A stretch of 64,000 nt of DNA, taken from assembly GCA_034509425.1 (NCBI GenBank), contig JAVTVJ010000033.1, positions 5,143,001 through 5,207,000 on the forward strand, read 5' to 3'. Of this stretch, positions 37,509 through 49,103 are shown in pieces (within the stretch, counting starts at the first letter, position 1; each line of letters begins with the position of its first letter). The position numbers and the translations under genes were made by a program. Below the pieces are notes generated by a model. That model did no database searches, was not told the DNA's origin, and saw only the letters and a list, made by a program, of their open reading frames with translations. Source of the stretch: Eopsaltria australis. Lineage: Eukaryota; Chordata; Aves; Passeriformes; Petroicidae.

Positions 37509-40500
37509 GTTTCATACACTGAAAATTTTCACACACTTAAGTTCCCACTTCTGAAGACATGGGGAGGAGTCTCAGTTTCAACTGAGCTCCACAGTTGTAC
37601 TCCCAGAGCAGATTTAGTCCCATGAGGATCAATAAACTAGGTGTTCTTCCATCTCCTTTTTCTGAGGGCATGACCTTCTAGAAACTCTCAAGCACTTGTA
37701 GAAGACGGAGGCCTATACAAGTACCTCTTAAAAAGTAAAACCAGGCTGCAGAAAGAACAATTAGTCCCAATTACCCAGCAGTTCAAGGACTGATGTAGCA
37801 TAACAAAGTACAGTTCAATTATTTTTCAAGAGTATTCCAGCTCCTATTGCCAAGGAAAGTGCCACAGCCACCAGACAATGAGCTATCATGGGGTATTTTT
37901 AATTTGTGCTGTTGAAACCATACATGGCGATCCATAACTCCACCTTGTCCCTTCTCTTATTTTGCTTAAATAGCTGTCTCCTTATGGCAGTAAATGATGG
38001 GTTCCACCCCAGACACAGCACTCTTCCTGCACACTACAGGGATGGCTACTGATCTAGCCAAGGCTCAGCCTTGGACACGCATGAACAAGTTTGGCACGGC
38101 AATGCTCCGGATACAGGCGCTGCTTCCTTTTCCACATCTCAGCATGACTGCCTGCCTCCTCTACAGCTTACATCAGAAAAATAAGCACTGTTGCGCATTT
38201 AATGATGTCTTTGCCTTTCACTGACAACAGATTATGCTTGTTAAAGAGTTTTTTGTTTGTTATTGTTTTACATCTAGTTTCCAGCACTAGCTGTTTTGAT
38301 GCACTTCTTTTCATTCAGCCATGCAAGAACAGCTATAGTAGAAGCTTGAAAAAAAATGCTTCTTATTCATTTTCCTCTACTGCCTGGGAACCAGATTTAT
38401 GAAACACTACAAAACAGATATGAACTATTTTATATTAAGGAATTTTCCCCTCCTTCACCACTGGCCCTGCGTTTTCTGTTAGCACTGGAAGGGGAGTAAG
38501 TCTGTTTATGTGAGCCAGGGCATTCCTGAAAACAAGATTATAAATCTCAAGTGGCTACAGCAGGGAAATATTTATTTTGTTTAAAATAAATGGAGAAACT
38601 CTTGGATTATAACTGGAATCATATGTTATAAATCAGTTTATTGAATAACACAGCCTTGGAATAATCACTGTCCTGGGACACAGCTTTCTACTACAAACTG
38701 AAATTTCCACAAAGCCAGCTACAGTCTAGGTTGGTAATAATAAACATTAAAAACCAGAATTGCTTTTCCTTTCTTCTTGCTCGCTGTTTTCAAATGGCTT
38801 TGGGCCTAACCCTCAGGAATTACACAAGCCAGACAAACTAAAAGCTAAGCCAATCAGAATTTTCTTTATGCGTTTTCCTAAAACGGTGCTTTCTCTGCTA
38901 TCATTAACGTATTATCTTTATGCTTTTCATGCTGTGAGAACCTAAACTCCAGACAGCAATGCTATGATACTACATCTGCAGGATAGGACTCTCCTGTGCT
39001 TGTTAATACTGTAAAGAAAAAAGCAAACACCAAATCTCATTGTCTGAGAAGAGCAAGAAAGTGTCAGGAATTAAAAATGAAAATTAAAAAAAAAATAAAA
39101 AAAATAATAAAAAAAAAATACCCCTGACTGTCAAAACGGGGGCAGTTAGATACCATGAATTTTTCACCATGCCAGACAAGTCAATCAAAGATAACACAAT
39201 GCAAGAATATCTGAGTGACACTTCAAGCTGTATTCATAAGCAACCTGCCTCATTCCAAGTCAATGAAGAGACAGGACTTACAAGCCCGCACTAGAAAGTT
39301 ATTGAAATGTGACTGACATCTCAAAGGAAAAGTGTCAACAGGATAGCTGACCCTGTGCTGAAACACTGCAAGGTTAATCAAAGCTGTGGCAGTTGGGAGC
39401 TAGAAAGGCCCTACCTTAGATTGAATTCTCGTAGTCACAGCTGCGATTGGGCCACTGTCTCATTTTCACTTCCTCTCCTACTGACATTTGCACACCAAGG
39501 TTTTATCATTGGTCCACTTTTCTTTTGGTTTCATTTTAGACAGACACTGGTGGATGCTGCCTGAGAGAAGGCTTTACACATCTGGGTAATGATTGGTTTA
39601 CCCTTTCTCCTCTGGTACTCAATCTGGTGTTAACATATGATCTAAGATAGTAAATATACCATTGGGAGATTAAAATACAGTGCTAAAAATTGCAGAGTTA
39701 CTGCTCAAAAGAGAGTAGATAAAGTGTGAGCTAAAGTATAAGTAAAATTCATCTAAGCTTCCATGGATCAATAAAGGGAGCAGGTAAATGCTCAGACTGT
39801 TTCTTAAAATTCTTACCTTCCTACATCTGCAGCTTCCCAACAATTCATTATTTACCAATATCACATCAGGATATATGGACTTATCTCCTCCTCTCACCAC
39901 CCCACCCACCACCTAATTTTGTAAGTCTATAAAGAAAATTTACTTTTTTCACATTAATTTGCTTAATTATGTCAGTAGCCATCACTTTAACTCAGGGCCT
40001 TCACTATAGACCAGAATTATTTAGTCTAAGCACACTCTGCAAAGTAACAAAGCTAGGAATAAAGATAAACTAAGGAAGACAGGATACAGCCAATGCAATA
40101 ATTATGCTCATATGCTCAAGATTTCAAAACGCAATCCTTAAGCAATTTAAGCAAGCATGGTTTTAAAAAAAATAAAAAAATTGAATTCTCTGGTTTATTT
40201 TCTTCCTGGATGGAATCTTTTTGCTTTCTTGAGTTTACTTCATATGTTTCTTGTTTTCTTGTTCTGTCAGCCCATAGCAATATCTCACAGATACAAATAG
40301 CACCTTCTTGACACTGCATATCATTAGCTAAAAATGCTAGTGGCCCTATTCTGTTGGTTTTGTTCCCTGCTTTTTCTCCTTTTCTAGAAGGCAAACAGTC
40401 TAGAAAGTAAATATGCTTCTTCCTTAGAGCCTAAGGACTTACAAATCTTTTTCCTTCCGCAGACTCTGTCTGATTTCTAAATCACTGCCTGCACTGAATG

Positions 40501-41539
40501 TCACACAATATTTCCATTATGGAATAAGTCCTCCAGTCAATTATTTAATTACGGGAGACTTACAAAATAACATTCCTTTCTCCAGTAAAAAAAGATAAGA
40601 GCAGTATGATAACAAAATATTTATTCTTTTATTATTATTATCTTTTAAACCAGTGATGAAGAAACTTCAGATGAGGGAAAGATCACCTTGGGAATATATT
40701 ATATCAAGCATGACCAGCAAGGACTTTTCTTTTTGGAAGAATAATGGCTTAATGTTTAATTAATCCTATCCATTTCTGCATTTATGGGAAGGCGGAGAAG
40801 AAGAGTCTGCTTTATAATGTGGAAAATTAAATATTAAAAACTTTGTGCCTACTTGACTTTACATTTTCTTGTTATGAATGGGTATTTTCACTTTATTTCA
40901 CTTTCTTCAAACTACAAGAGACAGAAGCAATTACTGCAGCTCTGCTGAACAAAGGTATTCTCAATATACTTCTGATACTGCCTTGCCAATCCCAAAACAA
41001 AACAAAAAATTAAAAACCATTTAGAGTATTAATGGAACCTTTAAAACTCACATTCAAAGTGACGTAGGTTACTCGAGATTAGAGAAGACTAGGGAGAACT
41101 TCAGAAAAGCTGAATAAAGTAATGCATTTAAGAAACTCAACAGATAAAATTCAGCATGGTCAAGTGGCAATATACACTGGAGGAAATAATGTGAATTTCC
41201 CCCTATGTACAAATGGGTTCTAAATTAAGTGCACACATTCAGAGAGAAAGATGTAGAAAGTATTTTGGACAGTTCAATAAAACCGCTTGTTCCATGTACA
41301 ACAGCAGTCAAAAAGCCCAGCAATGTTATTAAGGCCTGAAGAATTCAGACTATTAAAAGACAGAACAATAATGAAAATAAAGCCTTTAAATGCAGTGACC
41401 TTAAATAGTCCATGTTCTTGCCTTGTCTCAAAAAGAATTCGGAAAAAAATCTATCCAGTGGAAAGCAGCAAAATAATGAAGATGATTAAATATGTGACAG
41501 CTCCTGAGCTGGAAGACAGGACAGAATAGGGGTATGAAT
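37509..41539. other. Unique AT-rich stretch
   Basis: No gene was recognised. A 9-bp perfect AT palindrome (atttatttt, loop gttt, aaaataaat) lies at 38570-38591. An A-rich block with scattered T occupies 39085-39121. The segment 37990-38160 is GC-richer and open in one frame for 76 codons, with no known peptide. A cccacttctga block at about 37542-37552 resembles the antisense of a tRNA-Leu primer site, but its orientation does not fit the adjacent LTR. Confidence 0.5.
39085..39121. repeat. A-rich low-complexity block
   Basis: Runs of eight to ten A residues separated by single T residues or TAAT. No source element is recognisable. Confidence 0.85.
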
Positions 41540-41860
41540 GGCCTCTCTGATCCACTCACCCTAGCAGCCATTTCTTCTACCTCTCCACCTTTGAGTGGTA
41601 CCTCCGAGAAGTGCCCTGGTACCCACCTGCCACATGAGCCCTGACTCACTGCAGTCACTCGAGCACAGAACCCACCCTGAGCCTTGGTACCTGCATGGTT
41701 CCCAGCCCTGCCTCACCCATGGCTGTCCTGTCCATTCTGTGCCTGTAGCCCAGGCAAACCATCCAGCTCCAGGAAGAGGTGAGATGTTGGGGGTGCCCAC
41801 CTTTACCCCCTACCCATGACACAGACATGGCATCAGGGCAGGCTCAAGCCCAGATGTTCA
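41540..41860. other. GC-rich island of unknown origin
   Basis: This segment, about 320 bp long, is clearly richer in GC than the DNA on both sides and carries three ggtacc(t/c) motifs (41598, 41618 and 41687 areas). The composition step is abrupt on the left (after ggacagaatagggg) and softer on the right. It could be an unrecognised retroelement fragment, a piece of LTR, or an exon of a non-coding RNA. Within it, gtgcctgtag (acceptor-like, ending 41748) and gaagaggtgag (donor-like at 41778/41779) bracket a 30-base micro-exon-like piece. Overlapping open frames on both strands simply reflect the lack of AT-rich stop codons. Confidence 0.45.
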
Positions 41861-42827
41861 AATGTGAACCTTTTAGTACGTGCTATGAGAAATAGTACAA
41901 ATAATGGAGTGTTTATTGTGAGCTTTATATACTGCTTAGTGGAAAATTCTAAAAGGAAACTTCTTCCACACTTCTCCCAAAGCACAGTATGGCTCCTACT
42001 CTCCCTTCATCCTCACTCATGTCCTTGTCATTTTCTCCTTAATTCACTTTTGCCTCAGTTATCCTTCCTTTCCCATTCTCTTTGTTCACTCCTTACTTTC
42101 ACTGCTTCTTGTCTTTACAAAGGTCCCGGAGGTTAAACAGAGCCTAGATTGATACACTTTTAAGCCTCCCTTTTAGTACATCATGTTTCCTTTCCACCGC
42201 TGAGTGCCTGATGTTTCTCTGGAGAGATGCAGCCCAGGGGGCTGTCAGCAATTGGCTGCATGCTGTGTTACCCCTTGTACCCTTAAATTTGACTTGTTCA
42301 ATTCACATTCAGACCTCAGACAACTACAATATTAAAATACGCTTTCTTGTTCCATTTGCTAGCAGCCCCTGCTTCACCAGATGATTTTGGAGTGGGAATG
42401 CTCTGATGTACTCTCTTCTTGCTCTGTATAGAAAAAAAATACTGTAACTGAACTTAAATTTGTCATTGATTTAGTGACAATTTACATGGAAAACCTTGAC
42501 TGTGGGATACACTGTGGTTCACATTAAAATTATCCAGGAATGTCACACAGCTTTACTAGGAAAATATTAGTTATTCCATTTAGCAATTTATTTTGTTTCT
42601 CAGTTTCATTTGATCTACTGTCCATGTCACTGCTGCATTCTGACCTCCTCCCTCTTTTACTCAAATAATGTTGCAGTGTAAATGAACCTCCCCTCTCCCT
42701 GTGTTCACTTAAACTTTGGACTTCTCAAGCACCCAGACACGGGCTCAAACTCCTCCAGAATTTCTGGTAACAAGTCTTTATCCTTATCAATTATTGCCAA
42801 TCTTTCACATCAGGACTTTTTCCCTCT
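41861..42827. other. Unique stretch
   Basis: No gene or repeat was recognised. Pyrimidine-rich sequence (41990-42115) gives an artificial serine/leucine-rich frame on the plus strand. Confidence 0.5.
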
Positions 42828-43172
42828 TTCACAGAATCACAGAATGGGTGAGGTTGAAAGGGATTGCTAGGTGTCATCTGGTCCAACCTCAAGCAAGGTC
42901 ATTGCACATGGCACAGGATTGCATCCAAACAGCTCTTGAATTCTTCAGGGACAGAGACTCCAAAACCTCTCTGGAAAATCTGTTCCAGTGCGCGGACACC
43001 CACACATATGAGTTCTTCCTCATATTCAGGTGTTTTTTCCTGCACATCAGTTTCTTCCAATTGCCTTTTATCCTATTGCTTGGCACCACTGAGAAGAGCC
43101 TGGCTCCACCCTCTTGACACCCTCCATTCAGATACTTGGAGACACTGATGAGGTGTCTCAGTTTTTTCCATG
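42828..43172 (-). mobile_element. CR1 LINE 3' end fragment
   Basis: The plus strand opens with ttcacagaatcacagaatg, the reverse complement of the CR1 3' tail repeat. It continues with gtgaggttgaaagggatt, atctggtccaacctcaagca, acctctctggaaaatctgtt then ccag, gagttcttcctcatattcag, ttggcaccactgagaagagc and ccctccattcagatacttgg. It breaks off after gatgaggtgtctcag. The element is therefore minus strand and 5'-truncated, as most CR1 copies are. It is moderately diverged from the avian consensus. The short frames that cross it on both strands have no coding meaning. Confidence 0.92.
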
Positions 43173-43434
43173 GTAAAGAAGCAAGAACAAGAGCCAAAGT
43201 CTTCTATGCATGTGTCTTTACCATAAAGCCCATTAATTTCTAGCCACTTTGCATTTGGTGCTGCTAGCGTGATATTATGCACCTATGAAGAACTGTGATG
43301 CCTGTGTATAAATGTCAAAGGACATAAGCCTCTGTAAATAAACAACAGTAGTAATAGTCCATCCAGAATAGGCAACTTTCATTGAGACAACTTTTATTTT
43401 ATATTATTGTTTATAAATGGAACCTAACAAAGGC

Positions 43435-43605
43435 AGCCATGACAGGAAGCCTGGAGGCCTAAATTTCTAATTATAACTTTAACTACTGGTTAGTTCAGTG
43501 AAGTTAGGAGAGCTACATCCTCCTCTTCCAATCTGTAAAACAAGATTAGTTAAGGTTACCTCCTCTAAAAAGCTTTGAAAACTATGTAAAAAAGTCAAAG
43601 TAAGA
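43435..43605 (+). mobile_element. MIR-like SINE relic
   Basis: The blocks aggaagcctggaggcctaaa, ttagttcagtgaagttagg, tcctcttccaatctgtaaaa then caagatta, and aaaagctttgaaaactatg follow the order of an amniote MIR: a 5' gaagcctgg-type part, the core, a tcatctgtaaaat block and a gctttgaaaactat 3' end. It spans most of the expected length. It lies only about 260 bp downstream of the CR1 fragment, but the two are unrelated insertions of very different age. Confidence 0.6.
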
Positions 43606-45694
43606 ACTAGGTTTTTTGGTTTTTTTAAACACCGAGAAGTTTTTAAACAAGCCATTCTTACAGAGCCAACTCCAAGGTTATACTCAAAGCTCTGAAACTT
43701 CTATTTCATAAGTATGTATAGCCAATATCTTGTGTAAATATATCAGTTTTTGTGTGTCCCAGGTGTTCTGAAGCTAAGAAGGTGGAGGTTTGGTTGTGGC
43801 CCAAGAGAGTGTTTGTAAGTGCAAAAGCCCCTAACTTTTCCCCAAAAAGGGGACATCATTGTAGACACACTAATGCAGTATGAAATTTTTAAAAAATTGA
43901 GTTGTCTGGCAAGGAATTTATAATTACAGAAATCTTGGGAAAAAAAAAAAAAAAAGGCTTCAGATCCAAATCAGATATTGTGGCCAATAAACTGGAGATC
44001 AGAAAGAGGAAAGAAGTTGGCCTCCTTTATGATGAAAGTCCATTAGGGGTGCCAATGGACTGTGACTGCTTTTCTTACTAACTTTATTAATTAGGACCCT
44101 CAGGAAATTCAAAAGCATAAAAGAGGGTGAGAGGGAGTGTTTGCCAGAATTGCTGTAGCATGTGCCAAGCCCCTCGCTTTTAACAAGATGTACACAAACC
44201 AGTGACATTTTATCTATTCCAGCATAACTGAGCTCAGTGGGAAAATTCCACTGAGTTCAGTTCACGTATCAATTTACACTTAAGGGTAAAGTGGTTAAGT
44301 GTCTTGTCTAATTGAATTGTTTTTATTATGGGTTCTGGTTTGTCTGAACAGCATGACATTCAGTACATTAAGGATGCCATACATGAGTAGCTCAAAGAAG
44401 TTAATTCTGTTGGAAGTTATTAAAAAAGCAGAAAAAAATAATACATCCTTTTTTTCTTACTGCTTATTTTCACATTTTCCAGAAGCATATTATGGTCTTC
44501 AAGACACTGCTTCTAACATGCATAAAGAATAGCACCTTGCATGCAAACTAAGTGGTTTGGAGGTTTTTTTGTTTTTTGTGCTTTCGTTCTGGTTTGGATT
44601 TTTTTTCCTTTTTGGAAAAAAAAAGTCAAAATAATTAAAAACAATGAGGGAGGGAAAAAAAGGATAAAATCTAGGGCAGATGCTATGCCATTCTTGATTT
44701 ACATCTGGCTGATCCTAAGAGCAAAATGATTACAGAATTCATTTTTAGAGCAAGTAATTCATGAAGGTTCCTTTAAAAAAATAAATATGCATTTCTGATC
44801 TGAAAAATTCAATTTGTTGTGACAAGAGCCAAAGGCATCCAGACCTTTGAAGTACTACATTTACTTATATTGAAATGGTACTTCCTTTCAGGATAAAGAG
44901 TACCCAAAACTCTCCAACAGGTTCCTAATCATTAAAGGAAGTCTATATTTGAATTAACACTAGAGTAAATATTTTTAATAGAGAAATCTCAGAACCAGTT
45001 CTGCAAAACAGAAATAAAACAGGATTGTAAAGGATGTCCCATTTGCTGTTTCCCAAGTCATATATTTGAAAGCAAGTCCTTCTCTCTAGGCTTGGTTTCA
45101 GACCAAATGGCTTGATTTGGGTATCGGCATACTCTGCACAGAACCCTCTGCATCCCTCAGAAGTTTTTATTTCTGCATCACATCTGCTCCCTGCACTTTT
45201 CAGTATGTCAGGCTCTTCAGACTTAGCTGCCACGTGTTCTCTACCCTCTGCTCTGGTATCTTCCCTACACAAATAAACAAATCTGCCTCACTTTTACCCA
45301 GTCATTTCCTTTACAGAGGAACAAAGAAATGAATATAAATGACAATTCATCACACACATACATTCTGGAACCACTGCTGTTCTCTGTTCTTCTTACAAAA
45401 TATCAATGCAGGCAAGAGAGCTTCATGACAATAATTGGGAGAACCACAGTGGAACATACATCACTGTCTGCATCTGGTGCTATTTTGTATGCTCTGTGCA
45501 AGGATCTAAAGGGGTGACATTCCAGTGGACAAACGTTGTTTCAAAGTAATACTAATTTATTCTGCTGCCTTGCACAATCTGCAGTGAAAGCTAGAGGCCA
45601 CAGATTGAACGATACTACAGATCTCTCCAGCACAGACTCTTCTCCTACAAATGCAGAATTAAGTATTCATGAGGAGATTTAAAAGGTCTAAAAT
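43606..45694. other. Unique AT-rich stretch
   Basis: It contains a 16-residue A tract (43940-43955), the palindromic block at 44226-44262, and T/A-rich runs at 44567-44660. No gene was recognised. Confidence 0.5.
44226..44262. repeat. Imperfect 15-bp inverted repeat
   Basis: The arm aactgagctcagtgg (44226-44240) faces ccactgagttcagtt (44248-44262), with 14 of 15 pairs matching, across gaaaatt. The pattern recalls the aatgaagtcaatggg / ccattgacttcaatgg palindromic repeat seen in many bird and reptile genomes. The match to that repeat is from memory and uncertain. Confidence 0.7.
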
Positions 45695-45740
45695 GACTGT
45701 AGAGCTTTCAAGATGAGACACTGTGAACTAAGACACTGTC
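45695..45740 (+). repeat. 46-bp duplicated block, copy 1
   Basis: This block starts gactgtagagctttcaagat and ends cactgtc. It is repeated at 48390-48435 in the same orientation with two mismatches (a/c at offset 22, a/g at offset 39). The flanks here are ordinary unique AT-rich DNA and do not match the flanks of copy 2. The block itself belongs to no repeat family I recognise. Confidence 0.95.
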
Positions 45741-48029
45741 AAGTAACAAGTAATAACTGGAAAGGAAAAATTTATCTCTTGAATATAACAGATACTCCAC
45801 AATTATTTTTCCCTATCTTTGCTTTCACAAAATAACTGAACTGAATTTCTAAAAAGGAACAGGACTATATCACAAAACCAAAACAAACAACAAAACAAAC
45901 AAAAATCAACCCCAAAAAAACAATAAAAGGAAACATAGGGATAAATGATTGTCACTAAACAAAACAATTCTCTCCTCTTCCAGTTTTTTTTTAATCTAAA
46001 CATACAAGAAATTGCTGCTAGTTACACTTTTCTCATCAATACAGTATTGTCTTGTAAAATAAAAAGCTTTTGAAACTCAGCTTGATCCTTCATAACAAAC
46101 GTTTTCTAGAGAACGCAATTTTTGAGACCAATTTTTATAACATACCTTTTTTTTAAACACTGCCAATGACTGTAACCTCCCCAAAATTAAAATTAAAAAA
46201 AATACTACGCTTTACTTAACCCACATGCACCTAGTTCCACCAAAAGTTTCCTTAAACAGAGCAATATGGAAACAAACTACCATACTCCAGCACAGCTGGG
46301 CTCTTCCTATAAAGCACACCTGAAGAACCAGGCTGAACTCACAGTTAACTATATTCATTGGGGTAGCACTAATATGCATTCTTTTACAGGAGTAAAACAG
46401 ATGGAAATTCAGTGTTGCAGTACCAAGAAAGTCACAAACCATCTCTGCTTAAATTCCTCCATTCCAGGAATACTAAAGTGCAAGAGAGAAATGGCCTTGA
46501 CTAAGCAGAAGGCAAGTCAGTCCAGCTATTCTGTAGTCTCCACTACAGAGGATCATGTTGGAATATAAAGCTGAATTTGTATATTTGCCAGACACTCAAG
46601 GAATACTCTCTGCAGTGAGAAGTCATGGAATGCACCCTCTGCTCATATTTGACTGCACCCTGCTCACCTTGAGAGGTGCAAACCCACATACACAGGTTAT
46701 ACACTGCCTTCAGATACACTGGGCCTCGTTTCTTCTCACTTTGCATGTGAATTCAAGATAAACTGTGCCCCCTAAGAACATGCTCGCTCAAAATCCTTCT
46801 CCCATAAGCTTAGATTTGACATTCCTGAATAATGGAATGGAGGTTAGTGCTTAACTGAATCAAATTACAGGACACTGCTTCTTATTTGAAGGATTGCTCC
46901 GAGACAAAAAGTATGACTTCAGTTTTTCTTATTATGTGGAGAGGGAAGAAGGAGGGAAGCACTTATTTGTTTCTTTGGCTGGAAGGGTATTTTATTACAC
47001 ATAAGGCAGCAAATGCATTGACGTATTTATTTCCCAAGGGAAGTGACAAATCAGTATATACCAGGAGAAACTTTGTCACTTGTCCTAGAACAATCCCCTC
47101 TGTTGCTCTGGGTGACTGCATATGCTCTGTCAACGATTTTATTTTTATTTTTTTTCGTATAGCTTTTATGATGTTTGCCATTAGGTTACCAACATCACAG
47201 ATAAAACACCCCACACACAGAGTCAACACACAGAGATTTACTTGGAAACTTGAGAAGGTTCTGAATTCTTTGCTCAACCTAAGGAAAAATAGAAGCTGAT
47301 TTATTTTGCTCTTCCTGGCATCTTCAGCACCTCGTTTTCACTCACAGTAATATGATGCATAAAATGATTTTCAATCACGTATTTATAAATAAATCTTGGA
47401 AAACAAATCAGTTTCAGTGTATTGGCTTATCAACTCTTTTTTATATATACCTTAAATATCCTGTGACTGTGCCATACAAGACTAACACACTGGCTGTGAA
47501 TGTACTACTTTACTACTTTAAGCTGAAAAAAAATCCTTCAAAATTAGGTATTCAGAGTTATTCTACTAAGCCAAAGCCTCAAAAGAAAAATTGCTAATGC
47601 AAGAAACTATTATTGAGTGTGTATTTAGGTAATTATACTTATTTTTCATTACTTATACATTTGCATTACATCATATTTCTTTACTTTGCTATCTATAAGC
47701 ATCTATTTGTTGCCTTTTTGCATTTCAGGATTTTTTAAAGCACATAATACCATAACTGAATACAATGCTCTAAGTACTGCATTCAGGGTAACAGGCTCTG
47801 CCCTGAGAATGCGTCCTTCACACTCTAAAGCAATAAAGAAAATGTGTCGTGTCAGTCTCCTCAACTGTTTTACTGTTTTCACCTTGTGTTTCTTGTGTTG
47901 GTAAAGTGCTGAATTGTGTGGGTGTCACAGTGGTATGCAAAAACAGCTTCACTCAGGTAACAGAATCAGACAAACTTCAATTGAAAACCAAACCCAGTGG
48001 CCAAAACTGACACACACCAAGGGTGACCA
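45741..48029. other. Unique AT-rich stretch
   Basis: No gene was recognised. The plus-strand frame at 46886-47299 (137 codons) and the one at 46266-46568 have no known peptide and no supporting splice or promoter context. Confidence 0.55.
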
Positions 48030-48553
48030 TGATGTGTCCTGTGGTGTTTAACTGGTGTTTAACAGTTGATGAGTTCCCTGTGCCTGTGAGGATATAGTCA
48101 CTACATGGACAAGGACAATGGCCCACAGTGCACACTCACAGACTGACACAGAGCCCCAGGATAACCAGCAGATCAGGTTGCTCTCCCTGAAGGGCCATAA
48201 GGTCACTGAGGGACATCCAGTAGTAAGAAAATCACTCACCAGGGAGTAGTGCGAGGGCACACATCCCAGCAAGTCTCCATGGGCAGTGTCCCAGTCTCCA
48301 GGGCAAGGCTTCACCTCACAGACTGCTGTGGTCTGTTGTGGGTGGGAACCCCACAGATAACTGTTCAGCTGGGGCTCACGGCTGTACACGACTGTAGAGC
48401 TTTCAAGATGCGACACTGTGAACTAAGGCACTGTCTAGGCCTGGTTCCTGGGCTAAGAGCCCTTCTTGGCTGGGGCCTCTTTCTGCTGGCCAAAGGGTGG
48501 CACTCTTCTCACTACCCCCACCAGGTACAGCCCTGGGTCATGGTGCACCCACC
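48030..48553 (-). mobile_element. Retroviral leader-like segment next to an LTR (putative)
   Basis: This segment, about 520 bp long, is GC-rich and abuts the 3' end of the minus-strand LTR, exactly where the untranslated leader of a provirus would lie. Two bases past the LTR, the minus strand reads TGGGTGCACCATGACCCAGG (48551-48532), a plausible tRNA primer-binding site beginning with TGG; the primer tRNA is not assigned. Further in, CCTG|GTGAGTGAT has a strong splice-donor form (GT at 48239-48238). The open frame at 48048-48416 (minus, 122 codons) shows no gag, pol or env feature that I recognise. The left end near 48036-48064 has an 11-bp tandem duplication (ggtgtttaac(t/a)). Alternatively it may be unrelated GC-rich DNA or a rearranged insertion. 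Confidence 0.4.
48390..48435 (+). repeat. 46-bp duplicated block, copy 2
   Basis: This copy matches 45695-45740 at 44 of 46 positions, in direct orientation 2695 bp away. It sits inside the GC-rich leader-like segment, with sharp loss of similarity on both sides (ctgtacac on the left, taggcctgg on the right). Confidence 0.95.
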
Positions 48554-49103
48554 TGTTGTGCTTTAACCCCCTCAGGCAGCTCAGCCCCACACACCTGCTG
48601 GGTCACACCCTCCCAGTGGGATGGGGAGAGCACACACACCTTGTGATAAAGACAGTTTAATAGGTAAAGCAAAACAAGAAATTTGTTTACTACTTCCCAT
48701 GGGCAGCCAGGTATTCAGCCATCTCCAGGACAGCAGGGCTCTATCATGTGGAATGGTGACTTGGGAAGACAAAGACCTGGGACCATCACTCTGAATGTCC
48801 CCTCCTCCCTTGTTCTTCCCCCAGCTCTAAAAGCTGAGCAGGATACCATATGGTATGGAATATTCCTTTAGTCTGTTGGGGTCAGCTGTCCCAGTTGTCT
48901 CCCTTCCCAACTTGTGCACCCCCAGCTTCCTTGCTGGTGAGGTGGCATGAGGGGCAGAAAAGGCCCCAGCTCTGTGTAAGAACTGCTCAATGATAGCTAA
49001 AACATGTCATTATCAACACAGTTTTCAGCAAAATCCAAAACACAGCCCCATACCAACTACTCTGAAAAAAATTAACTACTCTTCCCTAGCCAAAACCAGC
49101 ACA
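48554..49103 (-). mobile_element. Complete LTR of an avian endogenous retrovirus
   Basis: The 550-bp LTR is bounded by tgttgtgctttaacccc on the left and ccaaaaccagcaca on the right, giving TG...CA ends on the minus strand. Family-diagnostic blocks on the plus strand are gtgataaagacagtttaata, ttcccatgggcagccaggta then ttcagccatctccaggacag, accatatggtatggaatatt, ggtcagctgtcccagttgtc, cttgtgcacccccagcttcc, gcagaaaaggccccagctct and caaaatccaaaacacagccc. The position of the usual TATA box (minus strand, near 48832-48826) reads TTTTAGA, so promoter activity is doubtful. This LTR type is abundant in passerines and other birds. It differs from the solo LTR at 36.8 kb, though both share the tgtctttatc / gacccatga-like U5 module. 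Confidence 0.75.

Noticed and set aside
37540..37560. cccacttctgaagac, resembling an antisense tRNA-Leu primer-binding site
   Set aside because: The orientation is opposite to that required by the adjacent plus-strand LTR, and no minus-strand LTR lies to its right.
46886..47299. 137-codon open frame, plus strand
   Set aside because: No family resemblance and no splice, promoter or poly(A) context. Part of the opposite strand is open as well.
48036..48064. tgtcctgtggtgtttaac, resembling the outer end of a second LTR copy
   Set aside because: The following sequence does not continue as LTR, and the match is explained equally well by the 11-bp tandem duplication there.
48048..48416. 122-codon frame in the retroviral leader-like segment
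   Set aside because: It lies where a leader or early gag could be, but no gag features are seen. The segment is GC-rich, which makes stop codons rare by chance.
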